Shown here: piece after piece, positions 1 through 7,454 of the stretch | How the letters are laid out: the number at the start of each line of letters is the position of its first letter | Position numbering within the stretch: position 1 is the stretch's first letter | Source of the DNA: Nitrospirota bacterium | GTDB taxonomy: Bacteria; Nitrospirota; Thermodesulfovibrionia; UBA6902; BMS3Bbin08 | Direction: 5' to 3' | Length of the DNA: 11,106 nt | Assembly: GCA_030637135.1 (NCBI GenBank) | Contig: DAOVVO010000035.1 | Coordinates: 1 to 11,106 of the forward strand | Notes under the pieces: generated by a model | Database searches by the model: none | Told to the model about the DNA's origin: nothing | Seen by the model: the letters and a program-made list of their open reading frames with translations, nothing else | Position numbers and translations under genes: made by a program

Positions 1-1
1 A

Positions 2-805
2 TCTGAGTCTGTGAAAAAGGTCGAAGCAAAAGGTGCTCTCGGTGCAAAATCCCTTGAAGATCTTGTTAAGAAATTACATGCGCCTCGCGTTGTCTGGCTT
101 ATGGTGCCTGCCGGAGATGCAACAGAGCACGTCACTGAAAATATTGCCACTTTTTTGGACAGAGGGGATATCCTGATTGACGGAGGCAATTCTTTTTATA
201 AGGATTCAATAAGAAGGGCGAAGGAGCTTAGAGCAAAGGGTATTTCTTTTATTGATGTTGGTACGAGCGGGGGAATATGGGGGCTGAAGATTGGTTATTG
301 TTTGATGATTGGCGGGGATAAAGAAGTTTTTGAAAAGGCAGAACCTCTCTTTCACGTGCTTGCCCCTGAGAACGGTTACGCACATGTTGGACCAAATGGC
401 GCTGGACATTTTGTGAAGATGGTACATAACGGCATAGAATATGCAATGCTTCAGGGGTATGCTGAGGGATTTGCAATTATGAAAGCTAAAACAGAATTTA
501 ATATTGACATGAATAAAGTAGCACGTGTTTGGAATCATGGCAGTGTTATTCGGTCGTGGTTATTAGAGTTGGCCGAAAATATTTTTGAAAAATATCAAGA
601 TTTAGCTTCAATTCGCGGATATGTTGAAGACTCTGGAGAGGGACGCTGGACAGTAGCGGAAGCCATAGAAGAGAATGTACCCGCACCAGTTATTACCCTG
701 TCTTTGCTGGAACGGCTTCGTTCCAGACAGGATGAGTCTTTTAGTGCAAAAGTTATCGCGGCAATGCGTAATGAATTTGGTGGACATGCGGTAAAAAAAG
801 AGTGA
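2..805 (+). CDS. gnd: 6-phosphogluconate dehydrogenase, decarboxylating (5' end cut by the window edge)
   Basis: This enzyme oxidises and decarboxylates 6-phosphogluconate to ribulose-5-phosphate in the cytoplasm, the last step of the oxidative pentose phosphate branch. The frame is open from base 2. The GTG at 11 is not a real start, because the protein there already matches the family about 35 residues in, so the Rossmann GxGxxG segment lies outside the window. Visible marks are WLMVPAGD near base 100, IDGGNSFYKDS near 177, DVGTSGG near 256, and the active-site stretch HFVKMVHNGIEY, whose catalytic Lys is at 416-418. The C-terminus is short: the full protein would be about 300 residues, like the short YqeC-type enzymes rather than the 470-residue form. 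Short forms are often NAD-preferring, but the cofactor-binding residues are not visible here. The zwf gene follows after 15 bp. Confidence 0.93.
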   Translation, partial: SESVKKVEAKGALGAKSLEDLVKKLHAPRVVWLMVPAGDATEHVTENIATFLDRGDILIDGGNSFYKDSIRRAKELRAKGISFIDVGTSGGIWGLKIGYCLMIGGDKEVFEKAEPLFHVLAPENGYAHVGPNGAGHFVKMVHNGIEYAMLQGYAEGFAIMKAKTEFNIDMNKVARVWNHGSVIRSWLLELAENIFEKYQDLASIRGYVEDSGEGRWTVAEAIEENVPAPVITLSLLERLRSRQDESFSAKVIAAMRNEFGGHAVKKE

Positions 806-806
806 A

Positions 807-812
807 AAGGAG
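807..812 (+). promoter_or_regulatory. Shine-Dalgarno site of zwf
   Basis: AAGGAG lies 8 nt before the ATG at 821. It fixes that start and shows that zwf is translated independently of the gene before it. Confidence 0.8.
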
Positions 813-820
813 AAAATTAT

Positions 821-2380
821 ATGTCGCCCGATAATGTGGACTATTCTCTTATGAATGGTCCTGATCGGTTCTGTGAGGTGACTCCCGAAAAAATTGATAT
901 CGAGCCTTTCACAATGGTGATATTCGGCGGTACCGGTGATTTAAGTAAAAGGAAACTATTGCCAACATTATATCATCTCTGCCAAGACCAAAACCTTCCC
1001 GATGAATTCTCCATTATTGGATTTGCTTCCAGTAAAAGATCTGATGAGGAATATCGTGAGCTCGTCAAAAAAGCAGTTCTGGAATTCAGTGAAGATACAT
1101 TTAACGGGGAGTGCTGGGAGAGGTTCAGCAAACATTTATTCTATATTTCAGGGAGTTTTGAGGATGAGAATGCCTTTAAAAGACTTTCTCAAAGATTAGA
1201 AGAACTTACAAGACGCACAGAAAAAGGGTTGCGCGAGATTATTTATTATATGGCAGTTGCGCCCCATTTTTTAACAAGTATAGTTGAGCGGTTATCATTC
1301 TGCAAGCTCTGTAAAGGACTCTTTAATACTCGGCTTATCGTGGAAAAACCTTTTGGGAAAGACAGGGCCTCAGCGGCTGAGTTAAACCGTCTCATTGCGA
1401 AAGCGTTTGATGAAAATCAGATATACCGAATTGATCATTACCTGGGTAAGGAAACCGTTCAGAATATTATTTTCTTCCGATTTGCTAACAGTATTTTTGA
1501 GCCGCTTTGGAACAGGCGTTATATTGACCATATCCAGATTACTGTTGCCGAATCCCTCGGTATTGAGAACAGGGCGCGTTTTTATGAGAAGGCAGGAGTT
1601 GTGAGGGATATCGTACAGAATCATATCATGCAGCTCCTTGCCCTGGTTGCCATGGAGCCGCCGATTGGCTTTGAAGCAGATTATATTCGTAATGAAAAAG
1701 TCAAGATGTACAGCACTATTCGCCCTCTGGATAAAGAATACATTGATACATATACAGTACGTGGTCAATACGGCGCAGGCTCGATTAATGGCAAAGAAGT
1801 AGTCAGCTATCGTGATGAAAGAGATACATCATCTTCTTCAAATACACCGACATTTTTTGCTGGAAAATTTTATATAGATAATTGGCGCTGGGCAGGGGTT
1901 CCGTTTTACCTGCGGACAGGAAAGCGTTTAAAGAAGCGCATTTCTGAAATCAGCATACATTTCAAACAGCCTCCCCTCAAAATGTTCAGCTCTACCTGCG
2001 AAATCAGGGAGCCGAATCTCCTGGTGCTGGGAATACAGCCCCGTGAATCAATCTCTTTACATTTAGGTGTAAAACACCCGGGGATTGGCAACCAACTGTA
2101 TCCTATTAATATGAATTTTCATTATGAGAGAGATTTTCAGGGAAAGTTTCATTTCCCCTTGCCCTATGAACGGTTATTACTTGATTGCATGAAAGATGAT
2201 CAAACACTTTTTGCACGCCAGGATGGAATTGAGGCAATGTGGGCGGTCGTTGACCCTATAAATGAAAGGTGGGAAAACACTCCAGCTCCGGAGTTTCCTA
2301 ACTACAGTGCTGGTACATGGGGTCCTGAAAAGGCTGATGAGATGATGCAAAAAGAAGGCCGCCGGTGGCATATCTGGTAG
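821..2380 (+). CDS. zwf: Glucose-6-phosphate 1-dehydrogenase
   Basis: This enzyme oxidises glucose-6-phosphate to 6-phosphogluconolactone with reduction of NAD(P), the entry step of the oxidative pentose phosphate branch. The 519-residue protein is close to full family length. The nucleotide-binding motif GGTGDLSKRK is at residues 36-45. VEKPFGKD follows, then the substrate-binding and catalytic signature RIDHYLGKE at 203-211, with the active-site His region at 206. Further on is the conserved segment with RDIVQNHIMQLLALVAMEPP. The roughly 30 residues before the Rossmann motif are a little longer than usual, but the strong Shine-Dalgarno site supports this start. It sits between gnd and pgl, which supports a shared pathway operon. 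Cofactor choice (NAD or NADP) cannot be decided by eye. Confidence 0.97.
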   Translation: MSPDNVDYSLMNGPDRFCEVTPEKIDIEPFTMVIFGGTGDLSKRKLLPTLYHLCQDQNLPDEFSIIGFASSKRSDEEYRELVKKAVLEFSEDTFNGECWERFSKHLFYISGSFEDENAFKRLSQRLEELTRRTEKGLREIIYYMAVAPHFLTSIVERLSFCKLCKGLFNTRLIVEKPFGKDRASAAELNRLIAKAFDENQIYRIDHYLGKETVQNIIFFRFANSIFEPLWNRRYIDHIQITVAESLGIENRARFYEKAGVVRDIVQNHIMQLLALVAMEPPIGFEADYIRNEKVKMYSTIRPLDKEYIDTYTVRGQYGAGSINGKEVVSYRDERDTSSSSNTPTFFAGKFYIDNWRWAGVPFYLRTGKRLKKRISEISIHFKQPPLKMFSSTCEIREPNLLVLGIQPRESISLHLGVKHPGIGNQLYPINMNFHYERDFQGKFHFPLPYERLLLDCMKDDQTLFARQDGIEAMWAVVDPINERWENTPAPEFPNYSAGTWGPEKADEMMQKEGRRWHIW

Positions 2381-2407
2381 AGAGAATCACCCCCCCTATA
2401 GTGTTAC

Positions 2408-3163
2408 ATGAAAAATGACGACAGAGAGATTGTTATTTTTAATGATATTGAAGACATCTCTAACTTTGCAGTAAAAAAGTGGAGAGATATTTGTGATAAG
2501 GCACTAAAAAACAAGAACTACTTTGAAGTCGCACTTTCAGGCGGAAAGACCCCCATGGCACTATATAAAAGACTGGCAGAATTTGAAGAAACCCTACCAT
2601 GGAATAAAACACGTGTTTTTTTTGTTGATGAGCGTTTTGTTCCTTTTGAACACAGTGAGAGTAATTATCGTATGGTAAATCACGTACTCTTCAACAACAT
2701 TGATATACCGAGAGAGAATATTCATTCTATCCCAACGAAAGAAAATAACCCCCGGGTTTCTGCGATGAAATACGAAGAAGATTTAATCTCATCATTCAAA
2801 TTGGCACAAGGCCAGTTTCCTCAATTTGACCTCATATTACTCGGTATGGGAGAAGACGGGCATACTGCCTCTCTCTTCCCGGGAACCCCGTCACTCCAAG
2901 AGACGAAACATCTGTCAGTTGCGGTATCTCCTTCAGATTTGTCACTGAGAGAGAGGATATCACTCACCTTGCCGGTAATCAATAACGCGGTAAATATTAT
3001 TTTTTTGATTGCCGGCCGTAACAAAGCCAAAGTTGCAAAAGACGTACTTGAGGATGGCACTCATGAACTCCCAGCTGCAATGGTTAAGCCAGAGAAAGGG
3101 AAACTTTTATTTCTCATAGATGAACGTGCTGCTTCCTTAATCTCTATCATAAAAAATAATTAA
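2408..3163 (+). CDS. pgl: 6-phosphogluconolactonase (DevB/SOL type)
   Basis: This enzyme hydrolyses 6-phosphogluconolactone to 6-phosphogluconate, linking the zwf and gnd reactions. The 251-residue length is normal for the DevB/SOL family, which is related to glucosamine-6-phosphate isomerase. Motifs are ALSGGKTP (42-49), FFVDERFVP (71-79) with SNYRM just after, and LLGMGEDGHTASLFPG (144-159). The last carries the conserved acidic and His residues of the active site. An in-frame TAG at 2399 rules out an earlier start. No Shine-Dalgarno site is visible. The 27-bp gap after zwf instead holds a run of seven C (2390-2396), so translation may depend on ribosomes arriving from zwf, though this is inference. 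Confidence 0.95.
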   Translation: MKNDDREIVIFNDIEDISNFAVKKWRDICDKALKNKNYFEVALSGGKTPMALYKRLAEFEETLPWNKTRVFFVDERFVPFEHSESNYRMVNHVLFNNIDIPRENIHSIPTKENNPRVSAMKYEEDLISSFKLAQGQFPQFDLILLGMGEDGHTASLFPGTPSLQETKHLSVAVSPSDLSLRERISLTLPVINNAVNIIFLIAGRNKAKVAKDVLEDGTHELPAAMVKPEKGKLLFLIDERAASLISIIKNN

Positions 3164-3210
3164 TATACAGATTTTATCTCTCTTCCGTATCGAAAAGAGA
3201 AAGATATATC

Positions 3211-4167
3211 ATGCGTGCTCTCGTTATTGATAATAAAAAATTGCGGTATGTTTCCGACTATATCCTTACCGCCCGGAAGAAAAATGAAGCATTAATTAAG
3301 ATTTTGCACGCAGGCATCTGTAATACGGATATCGAGATTACCAGAGGATATATGAAGTTCGAAGGTGTTCTCGGGCATGAATTTGTGGGAGTTGTAGAAA
3401 GGTGCAGGCAAAAAGACCTGATTGGTAAACGGGTAGTTGGAGAAATAAATATTACATGTGGTCACTGTTCTTTTTGCAGGAAAAATATGCACAATCACTG
3501 TCCGAACCGCTCCGTACTGGGCATTTTCAATAAAGACGGGGTTTTTGCTGAATACGTTACACTCCCTGTGAGAAATCTTCATCTGCTCCCGGATTCCATT
3601 ACAGAAGAAGAGGCTGTCTTTATAGAGCCTCTGGCTGCGGCTTTTGAGATAACCCGCCAGGTGGAGATCATGCCTTACCACAAGGTCTGTGTGCTTGGTG
3701 ACGGTAAATTAGGTCTTCTCGCCGGGCAGGTAATTTCTTTGAGAGAGTGTGACCTCATGGTTGTCGGGAGACACAGGGATAAGCTCTCTATACTGAAAAA
3801 AAGAGGCATTAAAATAGAACTCTGTTCTGATTTTAATAAAAGAGGGTTTGATATAGTTGTAGATTGTACCGGCTCACCTTCAGGTTTTGAAACTGCACTA
3901 AACATTGTGAGGCCGAGAGGAACAGTTATAATGAAAACAACAACCGCCAGTCGTACGACTTTTGATATGAATAGTATAGTGGTAAACGAAGTTACCATAA
4001 TTGGTTCACGGTGTGGTCCGTTCCCTCCTGCCATAGAGGCAATTGAGAAAAGGGATATTCATCTGCAACCTCTTATCACCAGGATATTCCCATTGGAGCA
4101 AGGAGTAAAAGCGTTCCGCTATGCGGGCAGAAAAGGGGTATTAAAAGTTATAGTAAAAGTGAATTAA
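3211..4167 (+). CDS. Zinc-type medium-chain dehydrogenase (MDR / alcohol dehydrogenase-like), substrate unknown
   Basis: This is a 318-residue MDR-superfamily oxidoreductase. The GroES-like N-terminal half has a likely catalytic zinc set: Cys37 in AGICNTDIE, His56-Glu57 in LGHEFVG, and Glu139 in IEPLAAA. A structural zinc loop carries Cys83, Cys86, Cys89 and Cys97. The Rossmann half begins with VLGDGKLGLL (161-170). It resembles the shorter 'MDR-like' alcohol dehydrogenases more than threonine or sorbitol dehydrogenase. The substrate cannot be read from sequence. A sugar or polyol would fit the neighbouring pentose phosphate genes, but that is inference. A GAGAAAG site at 3197-3203 precedes the ATG and partly overlaps a 6-bp inverted repeat, TCTCTT (3179-3184) with AAGAGA (3195-3200), which could mask it. 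The stop codon overlaps that of the convergent sensor gene. Confidence 0.88.
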   Translation: MRALVIDNKKLRYVSDYILTARKKNEALIKILHAGICNTDIEITRGYMKFEGVLGHEFVGVVERCRQKDLIGKRVVGEINITCGHCSFCRKNMHNHCPNRSVLGIFNKDGVFAEYVTLPVRNLHLLPDSITEEEAVFIEPLAAAFEITRQVEIMPYHKVCVLGDGKLGLLAGQVISLRECDLMVVGRHRDKLSILKKRGIKIELCSDFNKRGFDIVVDCTGSPSGFETALNIVRPRGTVIMKTTTASRTTFDMNSIVVNEVTIIGSRCGPFPPAIEAIEKRDIHLQPLITRIFPLEQGVKAFRYAGRKGVLKVIVKVN

Positions 4168-6320
4168 CTGTTAGTATCACCGTTTCCCTTGTCCTGTGCA
4201 GGATCAGCGTTTAATTTCTTTAGTTCCTTTTTCAGTGCCTTCATCCTCGAATCCCTGCTGGGGGTTATTTCACAAGATTTCTCCTGTTCTTCTATATGTT
4301 TTCTTAGCTTTTCTTCTGATTGGACAAGTTCCTGTTGTGTTTTTTTCAATGCGGTAATGTCAGTGCCAATGAGTAGAGAGTGAAGGAATTCACCGTGCTC
4401 GTTTATGATAGGATAAAAACTGAGCTGCAGCCATTGGCCATTGTGCGCTTTTATTTCTGTTTTTCCGTCTTTACGGCTGTGTTTTATGTGGTCGTGATCA
4501 GTTTTTATGAGTTCGGTGCATTTTCTGCCTATTAATTGTCTTAAAGATTTTTGTGTGAATCGGGCAAAACTCTTGTTAGCTCTCGTTATATTCAGGTCTT
4601 TATCCAGAAGTATGAGTAATTCGTTCGCATTATCAAATGTCATTTCCCATTCCATTTTTGCTTTCTTGATGGCGTTCTCTATCTTTTTTCGTTCAGTGAT
4701 ATCCCTGACCACATGGATCAGACCGATTATTTGGTTATTGTCATCCAATCGGGCCATTGCCCTTATTTCGAGGTGTTTACCCAAAAAAGGTTCAAAAATT
4801 TCAAAGGTACGGGGCACACCTGTTTTCAGGCAGACACAACTGGGGCATCCTTCAGGAGGACTTTCTGTTCCATGATAATATTTAAAGCATTTCACGTTTA
4901 ATGCTTTTTCTAGTGCAGGTAATTTGAGCATTTTTTCTGCTGCTTTATTTGCTCTGAGTATGTTGTAGTCCTTGTCGTGGAGGGTAACCATGTCAGTAAT
5001 ATTATTGAAGGTGTCTTCCCAGTCTTGCTTGGATTGATGGATCAATAGTTCAGTTTTCTTTCGCTCCTCTATTTCCCTTGCCAGTTCATCACGGCTGACC
5101 GTAGTAGTCTTTAAATCGTCTGTCATACGTTTAAATGACTGAGCGAGCTCTCCAATTTCATCATGTGATGCAATATCAATATCAGTGTCGAACTTTCCTT
5201 TTCCCATTTTTTCGGTTGCTTTACTGAGTTTTTTGATGGATTTCGTGAGAGAGTTAGAAAATAAAAACCCTAAAAGGATGGCACATAACGTGGAAGATAT
5301 GGTAAGGGTTAATATCTGGTTTTTCAATTTGACCATGATGGCAAATATTTCATCTTTTTTGTGCTCAAGCATAAGTATCCAATTCAACTGCGCAAGATCC
5401 TTTAGTTTATCTAAATGACCATGTGTAATTATTGATTCATCATCTTCTCTAAATTCATACTGCGAAAGAGCTATACCACGTACATCTCCCCGAGGTGAGT
5501 ATTCTGACCCGGGCAGCATGTGAGAAAAGTCGTCTAAAAACTTTTCATTGCTTATTGATGAATAAATTAATGTGCCCTCAGATGTCAGGAGTCTGTATTG
5601 CATGGACTTATGGTAACTGTGGATTCCGGAATTTGCTGAATTCCTGACAACGCCAATAAAGTCCTCCATATTTAACACGATTTTCATTATGCCGAGAACA
5701 TCACCTTTTTCATTATTTATCCTCAAACCAATATCAAGAGAATACATATCAGCACTTTCGTCATATCCGATTTCTTTTGTTACATACACAGAGTCTCTCT
5801 TTGCATGCTGCCACCACTCTTCATCGTCCTGTCTGTAATCAGTTGTTATTCCAGTCATGGCAACAATCGCTCCGTATTTATTAGTTAGAAAAATATCTCC
5901 GAAAACCCTATACCCATATTTATTTTCGTAAAATGATATTTTGTCCCTTAATTCACGTGATATGTTGTTTTGAATGATATTTTGCATTAAACGCGTGATC
6001 GTTTTATTTGGTACAGAGTTCCACTCTTTATCTTTTTCGTTTATGTACTCTTGGATTGTGCCTCTTTTTTCGAAATCCCGGTTTGAATCAGAGAGGGTTT
6101 TACGCAGCAATGAACTCTGTGCATACTCCTGGAAGAGATTAATTCTATCTTCTAATCTTTGTTCAAGTCCGTGATTAATATCCATCGCTAAGGTATGTGA
6201 ACTTTGAACCAAAGATTCTTCTAATGACTTTTTGCTCATCCTCAGAGCGTAAAATCCCGTTATGCCGATTAGGAGGGGTATTATTAGAAATCCCAGACTT
6301 AATTTGTGTTTAAATTTCAT
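4164..6320 (-). CDS. Membrane sensor protein: Cache-like domain, HAMP, two PAS domains, no kinase domain
   Basis: This 718-residue signalling protein is probably in the inner membrane. Transmembrane segment 1 is at about 8-26. An extracytoplasmic region of about 300 residues follows, with dCache-like features (GDIFLTNKYGAIVAMTG at 141-157, DDEEWWQ at 165-171). Transmembrane segment 2 is at about 335-354 and HAMP at about 355-405. PAS 1 (about 433-545) carries Cys478, Cys492, Cys495 and Cys497. PAS 2 is at about 556-658. A charged, coiled-coil-like tail ends the protein. No H-box, ATPase, GGDEF, EAL or methyl-accepting region is present, so the output partner must be elsewhere or the protein acts by contact. 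Only a weak AGG precedes the ATG. The gene lies opposite to its neighbours, with a possible CRP/FNR-type operator about 190 bp upstream. The ligand is unknown. Confidence 0.85.
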   Translation of the reverse strand: MKFKHKLSLGFLIIPLLIGITGFYALRMSKKSLEESLVQSSHTLAMDINHGLEQRLEDRINLFQEYAQSSLLRKTLSDSNRDFEKRGTIQEYINEKDKEWNSVPNKTITRLMQNIIQNNISRELRDKISFYENKYGYRVFGDIFLTNKYGAIVAMTGITTDYRQDDEEWWQHAKRDSVYVTKEIGYDESADMYSLDIGLRINNEKGDVLGIMKIVLNMEDFIGVVRNSANSGIHSYHKSMQYRLLTSEGTLIYSSISNEKFLDDFSHMLPGSEYSPRGDVRGIALSQYEFREDDESIITHGHLDKLKDLAQLNWILMLEHKKDEIFAIMVKLKNQILTLTISSTLCAILLGFLFSNSLTKSIKKLSKATEKMGKGKFDTDIDIASHDEIGELAQSFKRMTDDLKTTTVSRDELAREIEERKKTELLIHQSKQDWEDTFNNITDMVTLHDKDYNILRANKAAEKMLKLPALEKALNVKCFKYYHGTESPPEGCPSCVCLKTGVPRTFEIFEPFLGKHLEIRAMARLDDNNQIIGLIHVVRDITERKKIENAIKKAKMEWEMTFDNANELLILLDKDLNITRANKSFARFTQKSLRQLIGRKCTELIKTDHDHIKHSRKDGKTEIKAHNGQWLQLSFYPIINEHGEFLHSLLIGTDITALKKTQQELVQSEEKLRKHIEEQEKSCEITPSRDSRMKALKKELKKLNADPAQDKGNGDTNS

Positions 6321-6421
6321 AGTACTGATACCTGTTTGTCCAACATTTTATGTTTCATATGTATATCTCGAAATATATAAATCCCTATATAACGTAGCAG
6401 TTGCTGCAAAAAACCAGCATA

Positions 6422-6437
6422 TGGCATGATTATGGCT
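6422..6437 (+). promoter_or_regulatory. Candidate sigma-54 (-24/-12) promoter
   Basis: TGGCATGATTATGGCT matches the sigma-54 consensus TGGCAYRNNNNTTGCW at all defined positions except one T. It has the required GG (6423-6424) and GC (6435-6436) with 10 bp between them. Transcription would start near 6448 and run towards the CinA-like gene with a leader of about 220 nt. No enhancer-binding activator gene is in the window. A chance match in A+T-rich DNA cannot be excluded. Confidence 0.35.
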
Positions 6438-6509
6438 CCCTGGTTATTACTATTATAAACACCATAATTTTGCATCATATCTATAGTAAGTTTTTTTAAA
6501 GAGGTTTTT

Positions 6510-6525
6510 TGTGATTTACATCACA
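6510..6525. promoter_or_regulatory. CRP/FNR-family operator palindrome
   Basis: TGTGATTTACATCACA has two perfect 6-bp arms (TGTGAT and ATCACA) around 4 bp, equal to the classical TGTGA-N6-TCACA site of CRP-type regulators. Its centre (6517.5) is 41.5 bp from position 6476 on the - strand. A TACTAT hexamer (6488-6483) lies exactly where the -10 box of a class II activated promoter would be, pointing to the sensor gene. The + strand side has a poorer -10 candidate. The regulator is not encoded here. Confidence 0.5.
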
Positions 6526-6666
6526 TTTTGAGAAAACAAATGATTTAAAGCTCCCTGCAGTCTCCGAACTTCTCTACGAGTCTACGACGGGCAAGGGACT
6601 ACATTCGTTCTTTCAGATTAATAAATTGTTCTGGCAGAGAAATTATTTTATGTTTTCTGTTACATT

Positions 6667-7407
6667 ATGCTTGTGAAATATTCAAAAACTGCTGGCATTA
6701 TAATAATAGGGAATGAGATACTTTCCGGTAAGGTGCAAGATGTCAACTCTTTTTATCTTGCCACTGAATTGAGAGCTCTGGGAGTGAATGTTAAACGTAT
6801 ATCTGTAATACCTGATGAAGAAGAGGTAATAGGCAGAGAAGTGAGAGAATTTTCAGATAAATACGATTATGTCTTTACATCTGGAGGTGTAGGGCCTACA
6901 CATGATGATGTTACCATGTCCGGAATAGCAAAGGGCTTTGGTTTAAAGACAATGATTCACCCGGATCTCGAAAAATTTTTAACTGCAAAATACAATAGCC
7001 AGCTTAATAAAGCTGTATTGAAAATGACCGAGGTGCCTGAAGGGGCTGAAATCATTGTCACCAGCACTATAAGATTTCCCATTGTTGTCTTTAAGAATAT
7101 TTTCATATTTCCCGGAATCCCTGAATATTTGAGGACCAAATTCTCATTAATTAAAGAGCGATTTCGTACGTCCCCCATTTATTTAAAAAAACTGTTTCTT
7201 AGTGCACGAGAGTCTGAGATTGCATGCATACTGAACGAATCTGTTGCAGAAAATGCAGATGTAACATTTGGTTCATATCCCGTTGTAGGGAATAAAGAAT
7301 ACAGTGTTATAGTTATAGCAGAGTCTAAATCAGCTGATTCGTTACATAAGGCTGTAGAATATTTTTTAAACAGACTCCCTGAAAACAAACTTGTCAGGAT
7401 TGAGTGA
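6667..7407 (+). CDS. CinA N-terminal-type / molybdopterin-binding domain protein, stand-alone
   Basis: This 246-residue protein belongs to the MoCF-biosynthesis fold (MoaB/MogA/CinA N-terminal domain). Typical marks are IIIIGNEILSGKVQDVNS (11-28) at the start of the fold and the binding loop TSGGVGPTHDD (71-81). PEGAEII and FIFPGIPEY follow, as in CinA. The C-terminal nicotinamide-nucleotide amidase part of full CinA is absent, and the sequence stops normally at TGA. CinA N-terminal domains act on nucleotide pyrophosphates such as ADP-ribose, while MoaB/MogA adenylate molybdopterin, so the activity of this short form is open. No clear Shine-Dalgarno site precedes the ATG. It heads a run with the methyltransferase and zinc-ribbon genes, which start within or just after the previous gene. 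Confidence 0.85.
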   Translation: MLVKYSKTAGIIIIGNEILSGKVQDVNSFYLATELRALGVNVKRISVIPDEEEVIGREVREFSDKYDYVFTSGGVGPTHDDVTMSGIAKGFGLKTMIHPDLEKFLTAKYNSQLNKAVLKMTEVPEGAEIIVTSTIRFPIVVFKNIFIFPGIPEYLRTKFSLIKERFRTSPIYLKKLFLSARESEIACILNESVAENADVTFGSYPVVGNKEYSVIVIAESKSADSLHKAVEYFLNRLPENKLVRIE

Positions 7408-7453
7408 AATGGACGAACTTTCCAAGGAATATGTGATTTTTTTTTTACAATAA
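7396..7453 (+). other. Shine-Dalgarno site and 14-codon reading frame that looks like the displaced N-terminus of the methyltransferase
   Basis: AGGA at 7396-7399 lies 9 nt before an ATG at 7409, which opens directly after the CinA-like stop codon. The frame reads MDELSKEYVIFFLQ and stops at 7451-7453. It passes through ten consecutive T (7437-7446). With nine T it would read on as ...VIFFYNNMLKMHG into the methyltransferase. The ATG at 7455 has no usable Shine-Dalgarno site (the nearest AAGGA is 26 nt away). This stretch is therefore probably the true start, put out of frame by one T. Confidence 0.55.
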
Positions 7454-7454
7454 T

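Larger units (their letters stand above)
6321..6666. other. 346-bp divergent intergenic region with regulatory motifs
   Basis: This is the only gap longer than 300 bp. It separates the leftward sensor gene from the rightward CinA-like gene and so must hold promoters for both. I see a sigma-54-like element at 6422-6437 and a CRP/FNR-like palindrome at 6510-6525. There is also a short tandem repeat, TCTACGA at 6573-6579 and 6581-6587. The part next to the sensor gene is very A+T rich. I found no convincing open reading frame, tRNA or intrinsic terminator. Confidence 0.6.

Noticed and set aside
11..13. GTG at 11 as the start of 6-phosphogluconate dehydrogenase
   Set aside because: The frame is open to the window edge and the protein at this point matches the family interior. 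The N-terminal nucleotide-binding fold must lie before the window.
206..538. Antisense open frames over gnd
   Set aside because: They run opposite to the conserved 6-phosphogluconate dehydrogenase motifs, have no ribosome-binding site, and have shadow-like composition.
3292..4034. Two antisense open frames over the MDR dehydrogenase
   Set aside because: They mirror a clear dehydrogenase coding frame with zinc and Rossmann motifs, and show no recognisable domain themselves.
6560..6605. Possible tRNA or structured RNA near the G+C-rich patch in the divergent gap
   Set aside because: No TTCGA-type T loop, no acceptor pairing and no clean stem. Only a short TCTACGA tandem repeat is visible.
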